DNA of 64,000 bases from Apilactobacillus ozensis DSM 23829 = JCM 17196 (GTDB taxonomy: Bacteria > Bacillota > Bacilli > Lactobacillales > Lactobacillaceae), in NCBI RefSeq assembly GCF_001435995.1, contig NZ_AYYQ01000031.1, positions 1-64,000 of the forward strand, in the 5' to 3' direction. Positions 10,500-19,135 of this stretch are shown here, piece by piece. Below the pieces are notes generated by a model that saw only the letters and a program-made list of their open reading frames with translations, was not told where the DNA came from and did no database searches. The stretch's first letter is position 1. Each line of letters opens with the position of its first letter. The translations under genes and the position numbers were made by a program.

Positions 10500-10893
10500 G
10501 GTGTAAATTCTTGTAAGCCATGTTTTGTGCTTAAATAAGAACTCAGGACGTTAATATTTAAGTAGTAATCATCTATCTGAGAGATATTTATATCTCCCCC
10601 CCACACTTAGTTCAATTCCCGTGTGTGAAGCTCCCCTACCAAAGTTTGGGTTTCCCGCTCGAGGGGTTTACCGCGTTCCACCAGTAAAGTTTCCTAAACT
10701 GTATCGTCACTGTGGCACTTTCAGAAATACTCAGGCATAGAAAACCTTAGCCCTTTTTTTCGCCATAACTATCAAAGATAGCTCCTCAGCTTATTTTTTC
10801 GCCAAGCACGAACACTACAAACATCTCAGTTTGTGCGAGAGTGGACTTTCCTCAGCTAACATAAGTTAGCCGCGATTACTCGGAATTTACACC
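10500..10893 (-). ncRNA. rnpB: RNase P RNA (class B)
   Basis: About 394 nt. The 5' end GGTGTAAATTC (10893-10883) pairs perfectly with the 3' end GAATTTACACC (10510-10500), forming the terminal P1 helix. The universally conserved GAGGAAAGTCC follows 40 bases in (around 10855), and ACAAAACATGGCTTA precedes the 3' strand. These are RNase P RNA signatures. It is the catalytic subunit that removes tRNA 5' leaders. It starts 9 bases after the gpsB stop, so its promoter must overlap gpsB or it is cut from a gpsB transcript. A TATTAA near 10910-10905 is a possible -10. Confidence 0.96.
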
Positions 10894-10902
10894 AGTAAAA
10901 AT

Positions 10903-11271
10903 TTAATAGCGATTCATATTATCTGAACCACCAAAAACTTTACGTTCAAGATTAGATAAACGTTTTAAAATATCAACATTGTCATTGATATTGGTATTTT
11001 GCTCGCTATAATTTGGTGTAGCAGAGTAATTATAACTTTCTCTACTACCACTAGCGTTTTGAGCAGAAGCTAATTGATTATTTAAATCTGTAATTCTGCT
11101 TTTTAACTGGTTATTTTCATTTTTTAAGTTTTGTAATACGTTATCAAAATTTTCATAGTCTTTGATAACTTCATCTAAAAAATTGTCGACCTCTGCTGGA
11201 TCGTAACCACGCATTTTTTGTTTAAACTCTTTTTGCAAAATATTTGTAGGATTAAGTTGCATATTGTTCAT
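10903..11271 (-). CDS. gpsB: GpsB cell-division adaptor
   Basis: 122 aa. The DivIVA-like N-terminus (about 5-65) has the RGYDPAEVDNFLDEVIKDYE signature and a coiled coil. A low-complexity Ser/Asn/Tyr linker (about 70-98) leads to a short C-terminal helix (LKRLSNLERKVFG), as in GpsB. It links division, penicillin-binding proteins and the Ser/Thr kinase (see prkC at 49953 and PBP1A at 12621). GAGGTG lies 8 bases before the first ATG; the second ATG, three codons in, is also possible. Confidence 0.95.
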   Translation of the reverse strand: MNNMQLNPTNILQKEFKQKMRGYDPAEVDNFLDEVIKDYENFDNVLQNLKNENNQLKSRITDLNNQLASAQNASGSRESYNYSATPNYSEQNTNINDNVDILKRLSNLERKVFGGSDNMNRY

Positions 11272-11309
11272 AGTTTACACCTCGTAACTCGTTATTACGA
11301 ACAAATATT

Positions 11310-11338
11310 ATTATATCAAAAACTTATAATAAATCCAA
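11310..11338 (-). promoter_or_regulatory. gpsB promoter
   Basis: Minus strand: TTGGAT (-35), a 17-base spacer, TATAAT (-10). It lies between ypsA and gpsB, so gpsB (and probably rnpB) has its own start. A small inverted repeat (CGTAA/TTACG) lies in the 5' leader. Confidence 0.8.
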
Positions 11339-11346
11339 TGATTTTT

Positions 11347-11907
11347 TCAATATTCTTTATATTGAATCTCGTTGGCTAACTCTTGTAACTCATAAAAATC
11401 TATAATCTCATAGTCATAGCTAGGATTTTGTTTATTATATTCAATTATTTTATTTAAGTCGTATTGACTTTTACCTAAGTGTTCTGAATCGTATATTAAT
11501 AAAGCTTTATCTGTATGCTTAAGCATAAATTTTTGATAATTTTTAAATTGAATTGGGGACTTGTAGCCATCTTGCGAAAGAGATAAATGAAAATCAGCTT
11601 CATTCAATAATTTAAATAGGTTTTCTTTATTGTTTTCCTTCCAAGCATTTCCAAAATCTTCAAATGGCAAGATAATTGCATTTTTAATCATCTGGTCTTC
11701 ATAATTATTTTTTAAATCACAAACGACTTCACTTGCCCACTGTTCCACTCCGAGATTTCCGCCGCTAATCACCCACTCTAAGCCATCTTCTACGTACTCC
11801 AATATTTTTCGCTTAATTATTTGTTTTATTATTTTTACTTTTGCATCATCATTTTTAAAAATACCTAATTCATAGTTTCTGTATCCTGTAATCCATATTC
11901 TGTTCAA
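11347..11907 (-). CDS. ypsA: YpsA family protein (DUF1273, SLOG superfamily)
   Basis: 186 aa. The N-terminal MNRIWITGYRNYELGIF, WVISGGNLGVEQWASEV (about 44-60) and LLIYDSEHLGKSQY patterns match the YpsA/DUF1273 family. It has a Rossmann-like SLOG fold thought to bind a nucleotide-type ligand. In Bacillus and Staphylococcus YpsA is linked to cell division, and it sits next to gpsB there as here. The ligand and biochemical function are unknown. Confidence 0.9.
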   Translation of the reverse strand: MNRIWITGYRNYELGIFKNDDAKVKIIKQIIKRKILEYVEDGLEWVISGGNLGVEQWASEVVCDLKNNYEDQMIKNAIILPFEDFGNAWKENNKENLFKLLNEADFHLSLSQDGYKSPIQFKNYQKFMLKHTDKALLIYDSEHLGKSQYDLNKIIEYNKQNPSYDYEIIDFYELQELANEIQYKEY

Positions 11908-12001
11908 TAGATTTTCCCCCCTTGATTGTTAATTTCTGTTCTTATTAAAATGTTATAATATGTTGTTGGTATATTCTATTTTTTAATATGAGGTGTTGCT
12001 G

Positions 12002-12619
12002 GTGAAATTTAATTATCCTAATGGTAGTAATTTTGTCAATCATAAGGGAAATATGCATGATAGAAATAATCATTTTACTAGGTATGGCGATAGAGGAATG
12101 ACCTTAGAGCATGAGATTAACGAAAGTAATCAATACTATCTAAGTAAAGGGATGGCCGTAATACATAAAAAACCAACCCCTATTCAAATTGTCAAAGTTG
12201 ATTATCCCAAAAGAAGTGCTGCTATGATAAAAGAAGCCTATTTTAGAAAAGCTTCTACAACCGACTATAACGGTGTATACGATGGGTACTATATCGATTT
12301 TGATGCTAAAGAAACTAAAAATAAAACATCTTTTCCACTTAGTAATTTTCATCAGCATCAAATTGATCATATGAAAGCTTGTGTTGAACAGGGAGGAATT
12401 TGTTTTGCCTTAATTAAATTCACGTTAACCAATGAAATATACGTATTAGAAAGTAATGATTTATTTTATTATTGGGATGAACAATTTAAAGGTGGCAAAA
12501 AATCAATTTCAAAGCCAACTATTGACAAATTGGGTTATAAAATAGATTATAGCCTTAATCCCATAATTCCATATTTAAATGCTGTACGCAAAATTATTTT
12601 AAAGTACAAGGAGATTTGA
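12002..12619 (+). CDS. recU: Holliday junction resolvase RecU
   Basis: 205 aa from the GTG at 12002, with GAGGTG 6 bases upstream; a GTG nine bases earlier would overlap that site. RecU-type nuclease residues are present: GMTLEHEINE near 35-44, YNGVYDGYYIDFDAKET near 86-102 (the catalytic Asp and E-x-K) and FHQHQIDHM near 113-121. It resolves recombination intermediates. A TATAAT at 11954-11959 is the likely -10 element. The stop is 1 base from the PBP start, the classic recU-pbp1A operon. Confidence 0.95.
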   Translation: MKFNYPNGSNFVNHKGNMHDRNNHFTRYGDRGMTLEHEINESNQYYLSKGMAVIHKKPTPIQIVKVDYPKRSAAMIKEAYFRKASTTDYNGVYDGYYIDFDAKETKNKTSFPLSNFHQHQIDHMKACVEQGGICFALIKFTLTNEIYVLESNDLFYYWDEQFKGGKKSISKPTIDKLGYKIDYSLNPIIPYLNAVRKIILKYKEI

Positions 12620-12620
12620 A

Positions 12621-14957
12621 ATGTCAAAGAATATTTCTATAGATACTTCTGATGGAAGTTCATCTAATTCTAGAGTCGATAAGAATAAAAACAAATATAA
12701 AAAAGGTAGATTTCCAGTTAAAAAGACCATATTAGGAATTTTAGCTTTTATATCATTAATGATTATTTTAGGAACTGGATTGTTTGCTTATTTTGCATCA
12801 ACTTCGCCACAAATAACCTACCAATCTTTATCTAGTGATAATTCTACTAAAATATATGACGATAAAAAACATGTTATTTCAAGATTAGGTGCTCAAAACA
12901 GAGACTATGTTAAGAATAATAAGATACCTACACAGTTAAAACAAGCTGTTACTTCTATTGAAGATCGCAGATTTTATAAACATAAAGGAGTTGACCCGAT
13001 TGGAATTTTAGGTGCAGCCGCTTCAAACGTTACCGGTTCTTCTTTAGGATTACAAGGTGGGAGTACTCTAACTCAACAATTAGTTAAGTTATCAGTATTC
13101 TCAACTGCTTATTCTGATCGAACTTTAAAACGCAAGTCACAAGAAGCTTGGTTAGCACTTAAAGTAGAAAGAACCTACTCTAAGGATAAAATACTAGAAT
13201 TTTATATTAATAAAGTTTACATGGGTAATAATGTTTATGGGATGCAAACAGCTGCTGAATATTATTATGGGAAACCATTATCTAAATTATCATTACCTGA
13301 ATTAGCGTTATTGGCAGGTATGCCACAATCACCATCAGGATATAACCCTTATTTATATCCTGAATACGCTACACAGAGGAGAAACCAAGTTCTAAATGCC
13401 ATGGTTAGAACTAAAACTATTAGTAGTGAGCAAGCTCAAAAAGCTAAGAGCGTCAGCGTCAAAAAAGGATTAACTAAAACTCATAAGAAAACAGAGTTGA
13501 GTACTGTAAAGCAAAAATATATCGACTCATACTTAAAACAAGTAATTCAAGAATTAAAATCTAAAGGTCTTAAAACTAATAGTGGACTTAAAGTTTATAC
13601 TAACTTAGATTTATCAGCGCAAAAGCACTTATATAAACTAGCAAATAATAGTCCTGAAGTTGGTTTTCCTAATAACCGTATGCAAATTGGTGCTACTTTA
13701 GTAGATTCACAAACTGGAAAAGTTAAGGCTATGCTAGGTAGTAGAAAAAATAATAAAGTAGCTTTTGGTTTGAATCGAGCTGTTCAAACCGACCGTTCAA
13801 GTGGTTCAACCATGAAACCATTAATGGATTACGGTCCAGCAATAGAGTATTTGAAATATCCTACTTATCAATTAGTTAATGATACTCCATACACTTATCC
13901 AGGAACATCTACTTCTCTTAAGGATTTTGATTATAAGTATCAAGGAACTATTACTATGCATAAAGCATTGATTGAATCTAGAAATATTCCTGCAATTAGA
14001 ACCTTACAGAATGTCGGTATCAATAAAGCAACAGAGTTTTTAAGTAACTTAGGAATAACTTTTAATGATACTCCTAACTTACAAAATGGTATTGGTGCTT
14101 ATATATCTTCCGAACAAGAAGCTGCGGCATATGCTGCATTCGCTAATAGTGGTACTTATCATAAACCATACTTGATTAATAAGATAACTTTCCCAGATGG
14201 TAAATCTACAAATTATGAAACTAAACCGGTAACTGCCATGTCTCCAGAAACTGCTTTTATGATTACTTCAATGTTAAAAGGTGTTATGAATAATCAAATG
14301 GGTTCAGGTACAGAAGCTAAAGTACCAGGACTATACGAAGCTGGTAAGACTGGTTCTACACAGTATCCTGATAATAGTTATAAGGGAGTGCTTCCTGGAT
14401 ACGCTGCTATGGATAGTTGGTTTACTGGATACACTAAAAACTATTCATTGTCTATTTGGACTGGTTATGATCGTCCAATGGAAGTTGGCAATTATCTTTC
14501 CGCAAATGATTTATCTATTGCACAAAAAATATACAAATATGAAATGCAGTACATTTCACAGAATTTAAGTAATGAAGATTGGGTTAAGCCAGCCAATTTA
14601 ACTCAGGTAAGTAATAATGGTTTAACAGATTATTATATTAATGGGTATTCAGCCATTCAACCAGATAAAACTTCTGGAGGATTTAGTTCATCAGCTATTT
14701 ATAATAATCAACCATCCACTAGTTCTGGAAATCAATCCAGGTATGCATCATCAGCTGAATCTAATAATCAAAGAAATAGCAGTTCAAGTGCTCCATCACA
14801 AGAATCTTCTTCTGATAAACATGAATCAGCTAATAGTTCTTCTCAAGAATCATCTGAATCTTCTGCTAACAGTTCTAGTTCCAGTGTTTCTAATACTTCT
14901 AGCAGTTCTATTCAATCAAATAATTCTTCAGAAAGTTCTTCTAATTCTAGTAATTAA
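12621..14957 (+). CDS. pbp1A: Class A penicillin-binding protein 1A
   Basis: 778 aa. A basic cytoplasmic tail and one transmembrane segment (about 37-61) lead to the GT51 glycosyltransferase (EDRRFYKHKGVDP near 113, GGSTLTQQL near 149). The transpeptidase has STMK near 394 (nucleophile Ser), SRN near 453 and KTG near 575. The last roughly 90 residues are a Ser/Asn-rich low-complexity tail with many SS repeats, probably spanning the wall. It polymerises and crosslinks peptidoglycan. It is translationally close to recU. Confidence 0.97.
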   Translation: MSKNISIDTSDGSSSNSRVDKNKNKYKKGRFPVKKTILGILAFISLMIILGTGLFAYFASTSPQITYQSLSSDNSTKIYDDKKHVISRLGAQNRDYVKNNKIPTQLKQAVTSIEDRRFYKHKGVDPIGILGAAASNVTGSSLGLQGGSTLTQQLVKLSVFSTAYSDRTLKRKSQEAWLALKVERTYSKDKILEFYINKVYMGNNVYGMQTAAEYYYGKPLSKLSLPELALLAGMPQSPSGYNPYLYPEYATQRRNQVLNAMVRTKTISSEQAQKAKSVSVKKGLTKTHKKTELSTVKQKYIDSYLKQVIQELKSKGLKTNSGLKVYTNLDLSAQKHLYKLANNSPEVGFPNNRMQIGATLVDSQTGKVKAMLGSRKNNKVAFGLNRAVQTDRSSGSTMKPLMDYGPAIEYLKYPTYQLVNDTPYTYPGTSTSLKDFDYKYQGTITMHKALIESRNIPAIRTLQNVGINKATEFLSNLGITFNDTPNLQNGIGAYISSEQEAAAYAAFANSGTYHKPYLINKITFPDGKSTNYETKPVTAMSPETAFMITSMLKGVMNNQMGSGTEAKVPGLYEAGKTGSTQYPDNSYKGVLPGYAAMDSWFTGYTKNYSLSIWTGYDRPMEVGNYLSANDLSIAQKIYKYEMQYISQNLSNEDWVKPANLTQVSNNGLTDYYINGYSAIQPDKTSGGFSSSAIYNNQPSTSSGNQSRYASSAESNNQRNSSSSAPSQESSSDKHESANSSSQESSESSANSSSSSVSNTSSSSIQSNNSSESSSNSSN

Positions 14958-14990
14958 AGTAATAAAATTTAATATGATATAAAAAACCAA

Positions 14991-15033
14991 TAATTAATGC
15001 CCGTTGAAATTAAACTTCAACGGGCATTAATTA
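14991..15033. terminator. Bidirectional terminator between pbp1A and dnaD
   Basis: A near-perfect 18-bp stem (TAATTAATGCCCGTTGAA / TTCAACGGGCATTAATTA) with a 7-base loop lies between two convergent genes. On the minus strand it is followed at a short distance by TTTTTT, so it can end transcription from both sides. Confidence 0.8.
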
Positions 15034-15119
15034 TATATATAATAAATAAATTGGAAAACATTATCTTTTATACTTATTTTTTTATTTTATTTATTTTTAG
15101 TTAATGTAACTTAGCACTA

Positions 15120-15845
15120 TTAATCCAGTTTAAATATTGGTATTTCTGGACCTTTTTCTGTATGATTTTTATTTGAATTGCCCTGATAATTTCCTTTATA
15201 ACGCTGCTTACGGTTTACTTCAACTTCGTATGGTGTTCTAATATTAGATTTTTCCCAATTTAATAAAATTCTATCCATATATTTCAAACTTCTAACTTGG
15301 TTCAACACTGATTCTTTTAAAGCTAATAAAATCATTTCAAAGCTATAATTATCACTATCCATCCATTGACTAATTGTTTCCAACTCAATTGGTGATAAAG
15401 ATCTTCCAAATTCTTGCTCTATCTTTTGAAAAACGTCTTTGCGTTCTAAATTATCATTTTTTGTATCAATAACTCTATTATGCTTTTCTTCAGAAATGTT
15501 TTCATTTACTTTTTCATAATCTAAATTTGATAACTTTTCATACAACAAAGAAAAATCATAAACATCAGAACTTTTCCCATTAGGCAAGTTTATAGTTTTA
15601 ATTTGCATGAATTTATTTTTTATTAAATTATGTAACGATTCATATATATTATTTTTATTTAAACCTGTATTGTGAGCTATTAAACCTATATCTGGAAATC
15701 TGTTTCCCGTATCAATAAATCTTTTGATTTGTAAATATATTATGAATTCTTCATTACTCATCCCTATTTCAGTATATTTTGATAATAATAAATTAGGAAT
15801 ACTTGTATTCCCTTCTGATATTAAATTTTTAGCAAAATTGTCCAT
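15120..15845 (-). CDS. dnaD: DnaD replication initiation protein
   Basis: 241 aa. The N-terminal winged-helix part (about 1-110) and C-terminal DnaB_2/DnaD domain (about 135-205) are followed by the IRTPYEVE region typical of the YxxxIxxxW tail, and then a basic C-terminus. DnaD helps load the replicative helicase at oriC and PriA-dependent restart sites (priA is at 54489). AAGGAG is 8 bases upstream. An nth gene, usually directly downstream of dnaD, is absent. Confidence 0.92.
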   Translation of the reverse strand: MDNFAKNLISEGNTSIPNLLLSKYTEIGMSNEEFIIYLQIKRFIDTGNRFPDIGLIAHNTGLNKNNIYESLHNLIKNKFMQIKTINLPNGKSSDVYDFSLLYEKLSNLDYEKVNENISEEKHNRVIDTKNDNLERKDVFQKIEQEFGRSLSPIELETISQWMDSDNYSFEMILLALKESVLNQVRSLKYMDRILLNWEKSNIRTPYEVEVNRKQRYKGNYQGNSNKNHTEKGPEIPIFKLD

Positions 15846-15871
15846 AGTATAATTCTCCTTATAAATTAAAT

Positions 15872-15901
15872 AAAAAGTCAGCAGTTGATTGCTGACTTTT
15901 T
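15872..15901 (-). terminator. Terminator after ypmB
   Basis: AAAAAGTCAGCA-GTTGAT-TGCTGACTTTTT is a symmetric hairpin whose stem overlaps the ypmB stop codon. It separates the dinG-ypmB unit from dnaD, both read on the minus strand. Confidence 0.8.
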
Positions 15902-16403
15902 ATATATTAGCTATTAATTGTAAAGATTTCCCATTTTTATATGATAAAGTCTCATAGCATAACTTATTTTTATTGTTGAAATAACTTACAATCCAAACAG
16001 GCTTATTATTAAAGATAGACGGAACTGCTTTTATTATTTTTTTAACATCTCCACTTTGCTTAACCAAAGCAATGGCAGTATTTTTATTAATGCCATCCTT
16101 TTGACCAACAACTAAAACATGCCCATTTTTCTTGGATATAATAACAAAAACAGATTCATTATCACTATTAACTCCTGAAACTGTGTAATAAGTATTTGTC
16201 AAATTAGAAATATAGAAATCATCAACTTTTTTAATATTAGCATATTTACGTGAAATATTAATAGCATCCTTTTTGACAGACTTAATTGGCTTATCTGCTA
16301 ATATGAAAAAAGCAAAAGTAGCAACTACAAATAAAAATACACAAAGGCATAGCCACTTTATCCATTTTTTTGACTTACGCTTTCTAGAAAATTCTCTTCT
16401 CAT
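15900..16403 (-). CDS. YpmB-like membrane-anchored PepSY/DUF5590 protein
   Basis: 167 aa. A very basic N-terminus (RREFSRKRKSKK) and one transmembrane helix (about 18-36) precede an extracytoplasmic domain of about 125 residues with two PepSY-like repeats. This matches YpmB, which accompanies dinG in Bacilli. The function is not established. It lies 19 bases after the dinG-like gene and shares its transcript. Confidence 0.8.
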   Translation of the reverse strand: MRREFSRKRKSKKWIKWLCLCVFLFVVATFAFFILADKPIKSVKKDAINISRKYANIKKVDDFYISNLTNTYYTVSGVNSDNESVFVIISKKNGHVLVVGQKDGINKNTAIALVKQSGDVKKIIKAVPSIFNNKPVWIVSYFNNKNKLCYETLSYKNGKSLQLIANI

Positions 16404-16422
16404 TTTTTAATGTCTCCTCAAG

Positions 16423-18963
16423 TTAATTCTCTATGTAAGAATTAACAGTTTTAAAATTAGGAATATATTTTTGAAAAAATTTACTGAAGTTAATATTAGA
16501 ATTAATATCATCCCATACGATTACAGTTCCATTGGGATTAGTGTTAATAAAATGCATTATATTATTGTATAAGTGTAGCGTATATCTAGCAACGTTGACA
16601 CTATTTTCCTTTAAATAATTATTTTTAAAATAGTCAGAAATACTATCAATAATCAATATATCAGCGTTATTTTCAGAACTTAGCATATGTTCTAAACGGC
16701 TGTTGCCAATAGTCACAAACCTGGAATGATTAGACATCTTTTTTAAAATTTTATAATTATTACCAGTTATATCACGTGCATAAATAGAATATAAATCCGA
16801 CAGTTCTGAATCATGCAATCCTAAAAAGTATTTTTCAGTGCTACAAGTAGAATCAGTCAACACAAAAGTTTTAAAATCGGTTTCTTCAGTCAATTTATTA
16901 ATAAACTTAACCTTACTACCACTATCATTATAACCCTTAAATACTAGAAATTTATTATCACCAGAAAACTTATTCTTAAAAATCATTTTTTTAACGCGCT
17001 TACCATTCAACTCAAGCTGTTTATATACATAATCATAACAACTAGCAATTAGCCAATCACAATCAATAAATGCTACATTTTTATAATTATCATATATTTT
17101 TTGTTTAATTAAGCCACTGGAACTAATCATCTCTGTTTCAAATATAGCGTTGTCTATATTTTTATCCTTATTAACCGTTAGCATACATTGAAATACATCT
17201 TCATATTCTCCTAATAGTTTTCTGATTTTTCTAATTTTACCAATAAATTCAGATAAATCCATAAAATTACAAATAAATTTATTCATAATTACACTATTAC
17301 TTTTAACATTAAATGTTTTATTCGCAACGTATGACATTAACTCTTCAATTTCATTAATCGTAGCTTTATAGTCATTAAAAAAATTAATTAATGATCTATT
17401 AGAAAAAATACACTTATAACCATCTTCATTAGCAATTAAGTTACTTTTAGTTATAAATAATTTCTTAAATGCAGTAAAAACAATTTCAAAATTACGATTA
17501 ATTTTTTTGATACCTTTATCAATAACTCTGATGTTCGAAATATATTTAGAATTTTTAAAAACATCGTATAGATTTGTATAATGTGTTTGATGTAAGTCGC
17601 TTTGAACTTTTCTAATTAATGTAAATACATAATTAAATTGAAAATTAGCACTTAAATTATTTAAAAAGGTAGCATTGAAATTAGTAGCATTATTTATAAC
17701 TAAATTATAATTTTTTGAACCTATCGTTTCTAATAACTGATCACGATTATTAATTAAATATTCGTGACTAATTAAAACAACATTTGACTGTTTCAATTTT
17801 CGATCAAAATTTTTTAAATAGTAATTTCCATTAGCGTAGTTGCTACTGATTTCTCTGAAATAATCTATGTCATTGTAATTAGCATTAATTTCACTAAGTA
17901 ACCCTGTCTTGGTAACAGTCAGCCAAACTAAAACCTGGCATTTAATAAATTTGGTCTTCTTAGATTTACTATCGTATTTTAAGCTACTTTTAAATTTGTA
18001 CAAATCAATATATTCACTAGGCGAATGTAGAGAAACGATATTAGCAGGCAGATTCAATTGTAAAATTTGTTTTTGTAATAATTTAATATTGTTAGTGGAA
18101 AAAACTACTTTATTACCGTAAATAATGGGTTGCAAAACTTTATCGTAGTCAACTGAATCTGCATCAATTAATATTTGATTACGATTGATATTCTTTAAAA
18201 TTGAGCTTTCTAAAGAATTATCTTGCTGACTAACTTTATCTGTATAGGTCTTTTTACACTTATCAAATTTATCACGACTATTATTAAATGAATTATCAAC
18301 TTTTTGTAAGTAAAATCCATTTTTTACACATAAATTATTATTGCAACTTTTTTCAAAATCTTTATAACTTTCAAAAAAATCTAGCGTATTCATTGGTAAA
18401 CTTGGCTTAATTTTTAAAATTCCACTAATTACTGATTTAGGAAGCTTTCTAGCGTAGTTAGATAATAAAATAAATATCTTAGCAGTCGCAAAAGCATCGC
18501 TAGCTGATGAATGTGGATGTTTATGAACTATTCCCAAAGTATTGCTTAAGTCTCTAAGCCGATAACTTTCCATCGTTGGCATTAAAATTTGGCTTAAAGT
18601 TACCGTATCGTATCCCTTTACGTCTAGAGGCTTATATCCTACCCTAGCAAATTCCTTATTTAAAAATGGTAAATCAAAATTAATGTTATGTGCTATAAAA
18701 GTAGTACCATTCAACATTTCATATATTTTATGTGCCACATCTTCAAAAGAAACTGCTGTTGATACTTTATCATTATCAATACCAGTTAAATCAGTTATCC
18801 TACTAGGAATTGACATCTGCGGATTTATATATACATTATAAGAATCCGTAATTTTGTTATTTTTAATAAATGTACAACTAAACTGTATTATTCTATTTGC
18901 ATCTTCAGACATGTCACTGCCTGTAGTTTCTATATCAACTACCGAAAAAATAGAATTTTTCAT
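16423..18963 (-). CDS. DinG-like protein: intact DEDDh exonuclease domain fused to a degenerate helicase
   Basis: 846 aa from the ATG at 18963, with GGTG 7 bases upstream (TTG/GTG codons just before it are alternatives). The N-terminal 170 residues are a DnaQ/epsilon-type exonuclease with all motifs: DIETTG, HNINFD and HSSASD. The rest aligns in size with the DinG/XPD helicase, but the ATPase motifs are gone. The Walker A position reads DSVDYDK (269-275) instead of GTGTGKT. The DEAH box reads NNAT (424-427). The C-terminal QGxGRLIR arginine motif is not present. In Firmicute DinG the exonuclease is active and the helicase binds ATP; here I predict a working 3'-5' nuclease with a structural, ATP-independent C-terminal part. 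The frame is fully open, arguing against simple decay. It is co-transcribed with ypmB. Confidence 0.85.
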   Translation of the reverse strand: MKNSIFSVVDIETTGSDMSEDANRIIQFSCTFIKNNKITDSYNVYINPQMSIPSRITDLTGIDNDKVSTAVSFEDVAHKIYEMLNGTTFIAHNINFDLPFLNKEFARVGYKPLDVKGYDTVTLSQILMPTMESYRLRDLSNTLGIVHKHPHSSASDAFATAKIFILLSNYARKLPKSVISGILKIKPSLPMNTLDFFESYKDFEKSCNNNLCVKNGFYLQKVDNSFNNSRDKFDKCKKTYTDKVSQQDNSLESSILKNINRNQILIDADSVDYDKVLQPIIYGNKVVFSTNNIKLLQKQILQLNLPANIVSLHSPSEYIDLYKFKSSLKYDSKSKKTKFIKCQVLVWLTVTKTGLLSEINANYNDIDYFREISSNYANGNYYLKNFDRKLKQSNVVLISHEYLINNRDQLLETIGSKNYNLVINNATNFNATFLNNLSANFQFNYVFTLIRKVQSDLHQTHYTNLYDVFKNSKYISNIRVIDKGIKKINRNFEIVFTAFKKLFITKSNLIANEDGYKCIFSNRSLINFFNDYKATINEIEELMSYVANKTFNVKSNSVIMNKFICNFMDLSEFIGKIRKIRKLLGEYEDVFQCMLTVNKDKNIDNAIFETEMISSSGLIKQKIYDNYKNVAFIDCDWLIASCYDYVYKQLELNGKRVKKMIFKNKFSGDNKFLVFKGYNDSGSKVKFINKLTEETDFKTFVLTDSTCSTEKYFLGLHDSELSDLYSIYARDITGNNYKILKKMSNHSRFVTIGNSRLEHMLSSENNADILIIDSISDYFKNNYLKENSVNVARYTLHLYNNIMHFINTNPNGTVIVWDDINSNINFSKFFQKYIPNFKTVNSYIEN

Positions 18964-19135
18964 TATTTTCACCAAACTTTTATAAATTAATCATACATAC
19001 GTATTATGTAAGCTTACTTAAAATAATACCATGCATATACAATTTAAGCATATCTTGAAGTTTAAAGTTAGTACTACTTTTATTGTGTATAATATATGAT
19101 AGTATTTAACATGGCTAGGAAGTGAAAAAGAAACA

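Noticed and set aside
10423-10521. 33-codon N-terminal extension of the RlmL-type methyltransferase
   Set aside because: It overlaps the rnpB 3' end and terminator, has no ribosome binding site, and the ATG at 10422 has AGGAG and matches the family N-terminus.
12002-14957. Repeat array or CRISPR in the PBP1A tail
   Set aside because: Short Ser/Asn codon repeats in frame, without spacers of constant length; a normal low-complexity protein tail.
14641-14982. 113-codon plus-strand frame within the PBP1A tail
   Set aside because: It is a shifted frame of the Ser-rich low-complexity repeat region; no ribosome binding site and no family similarity.
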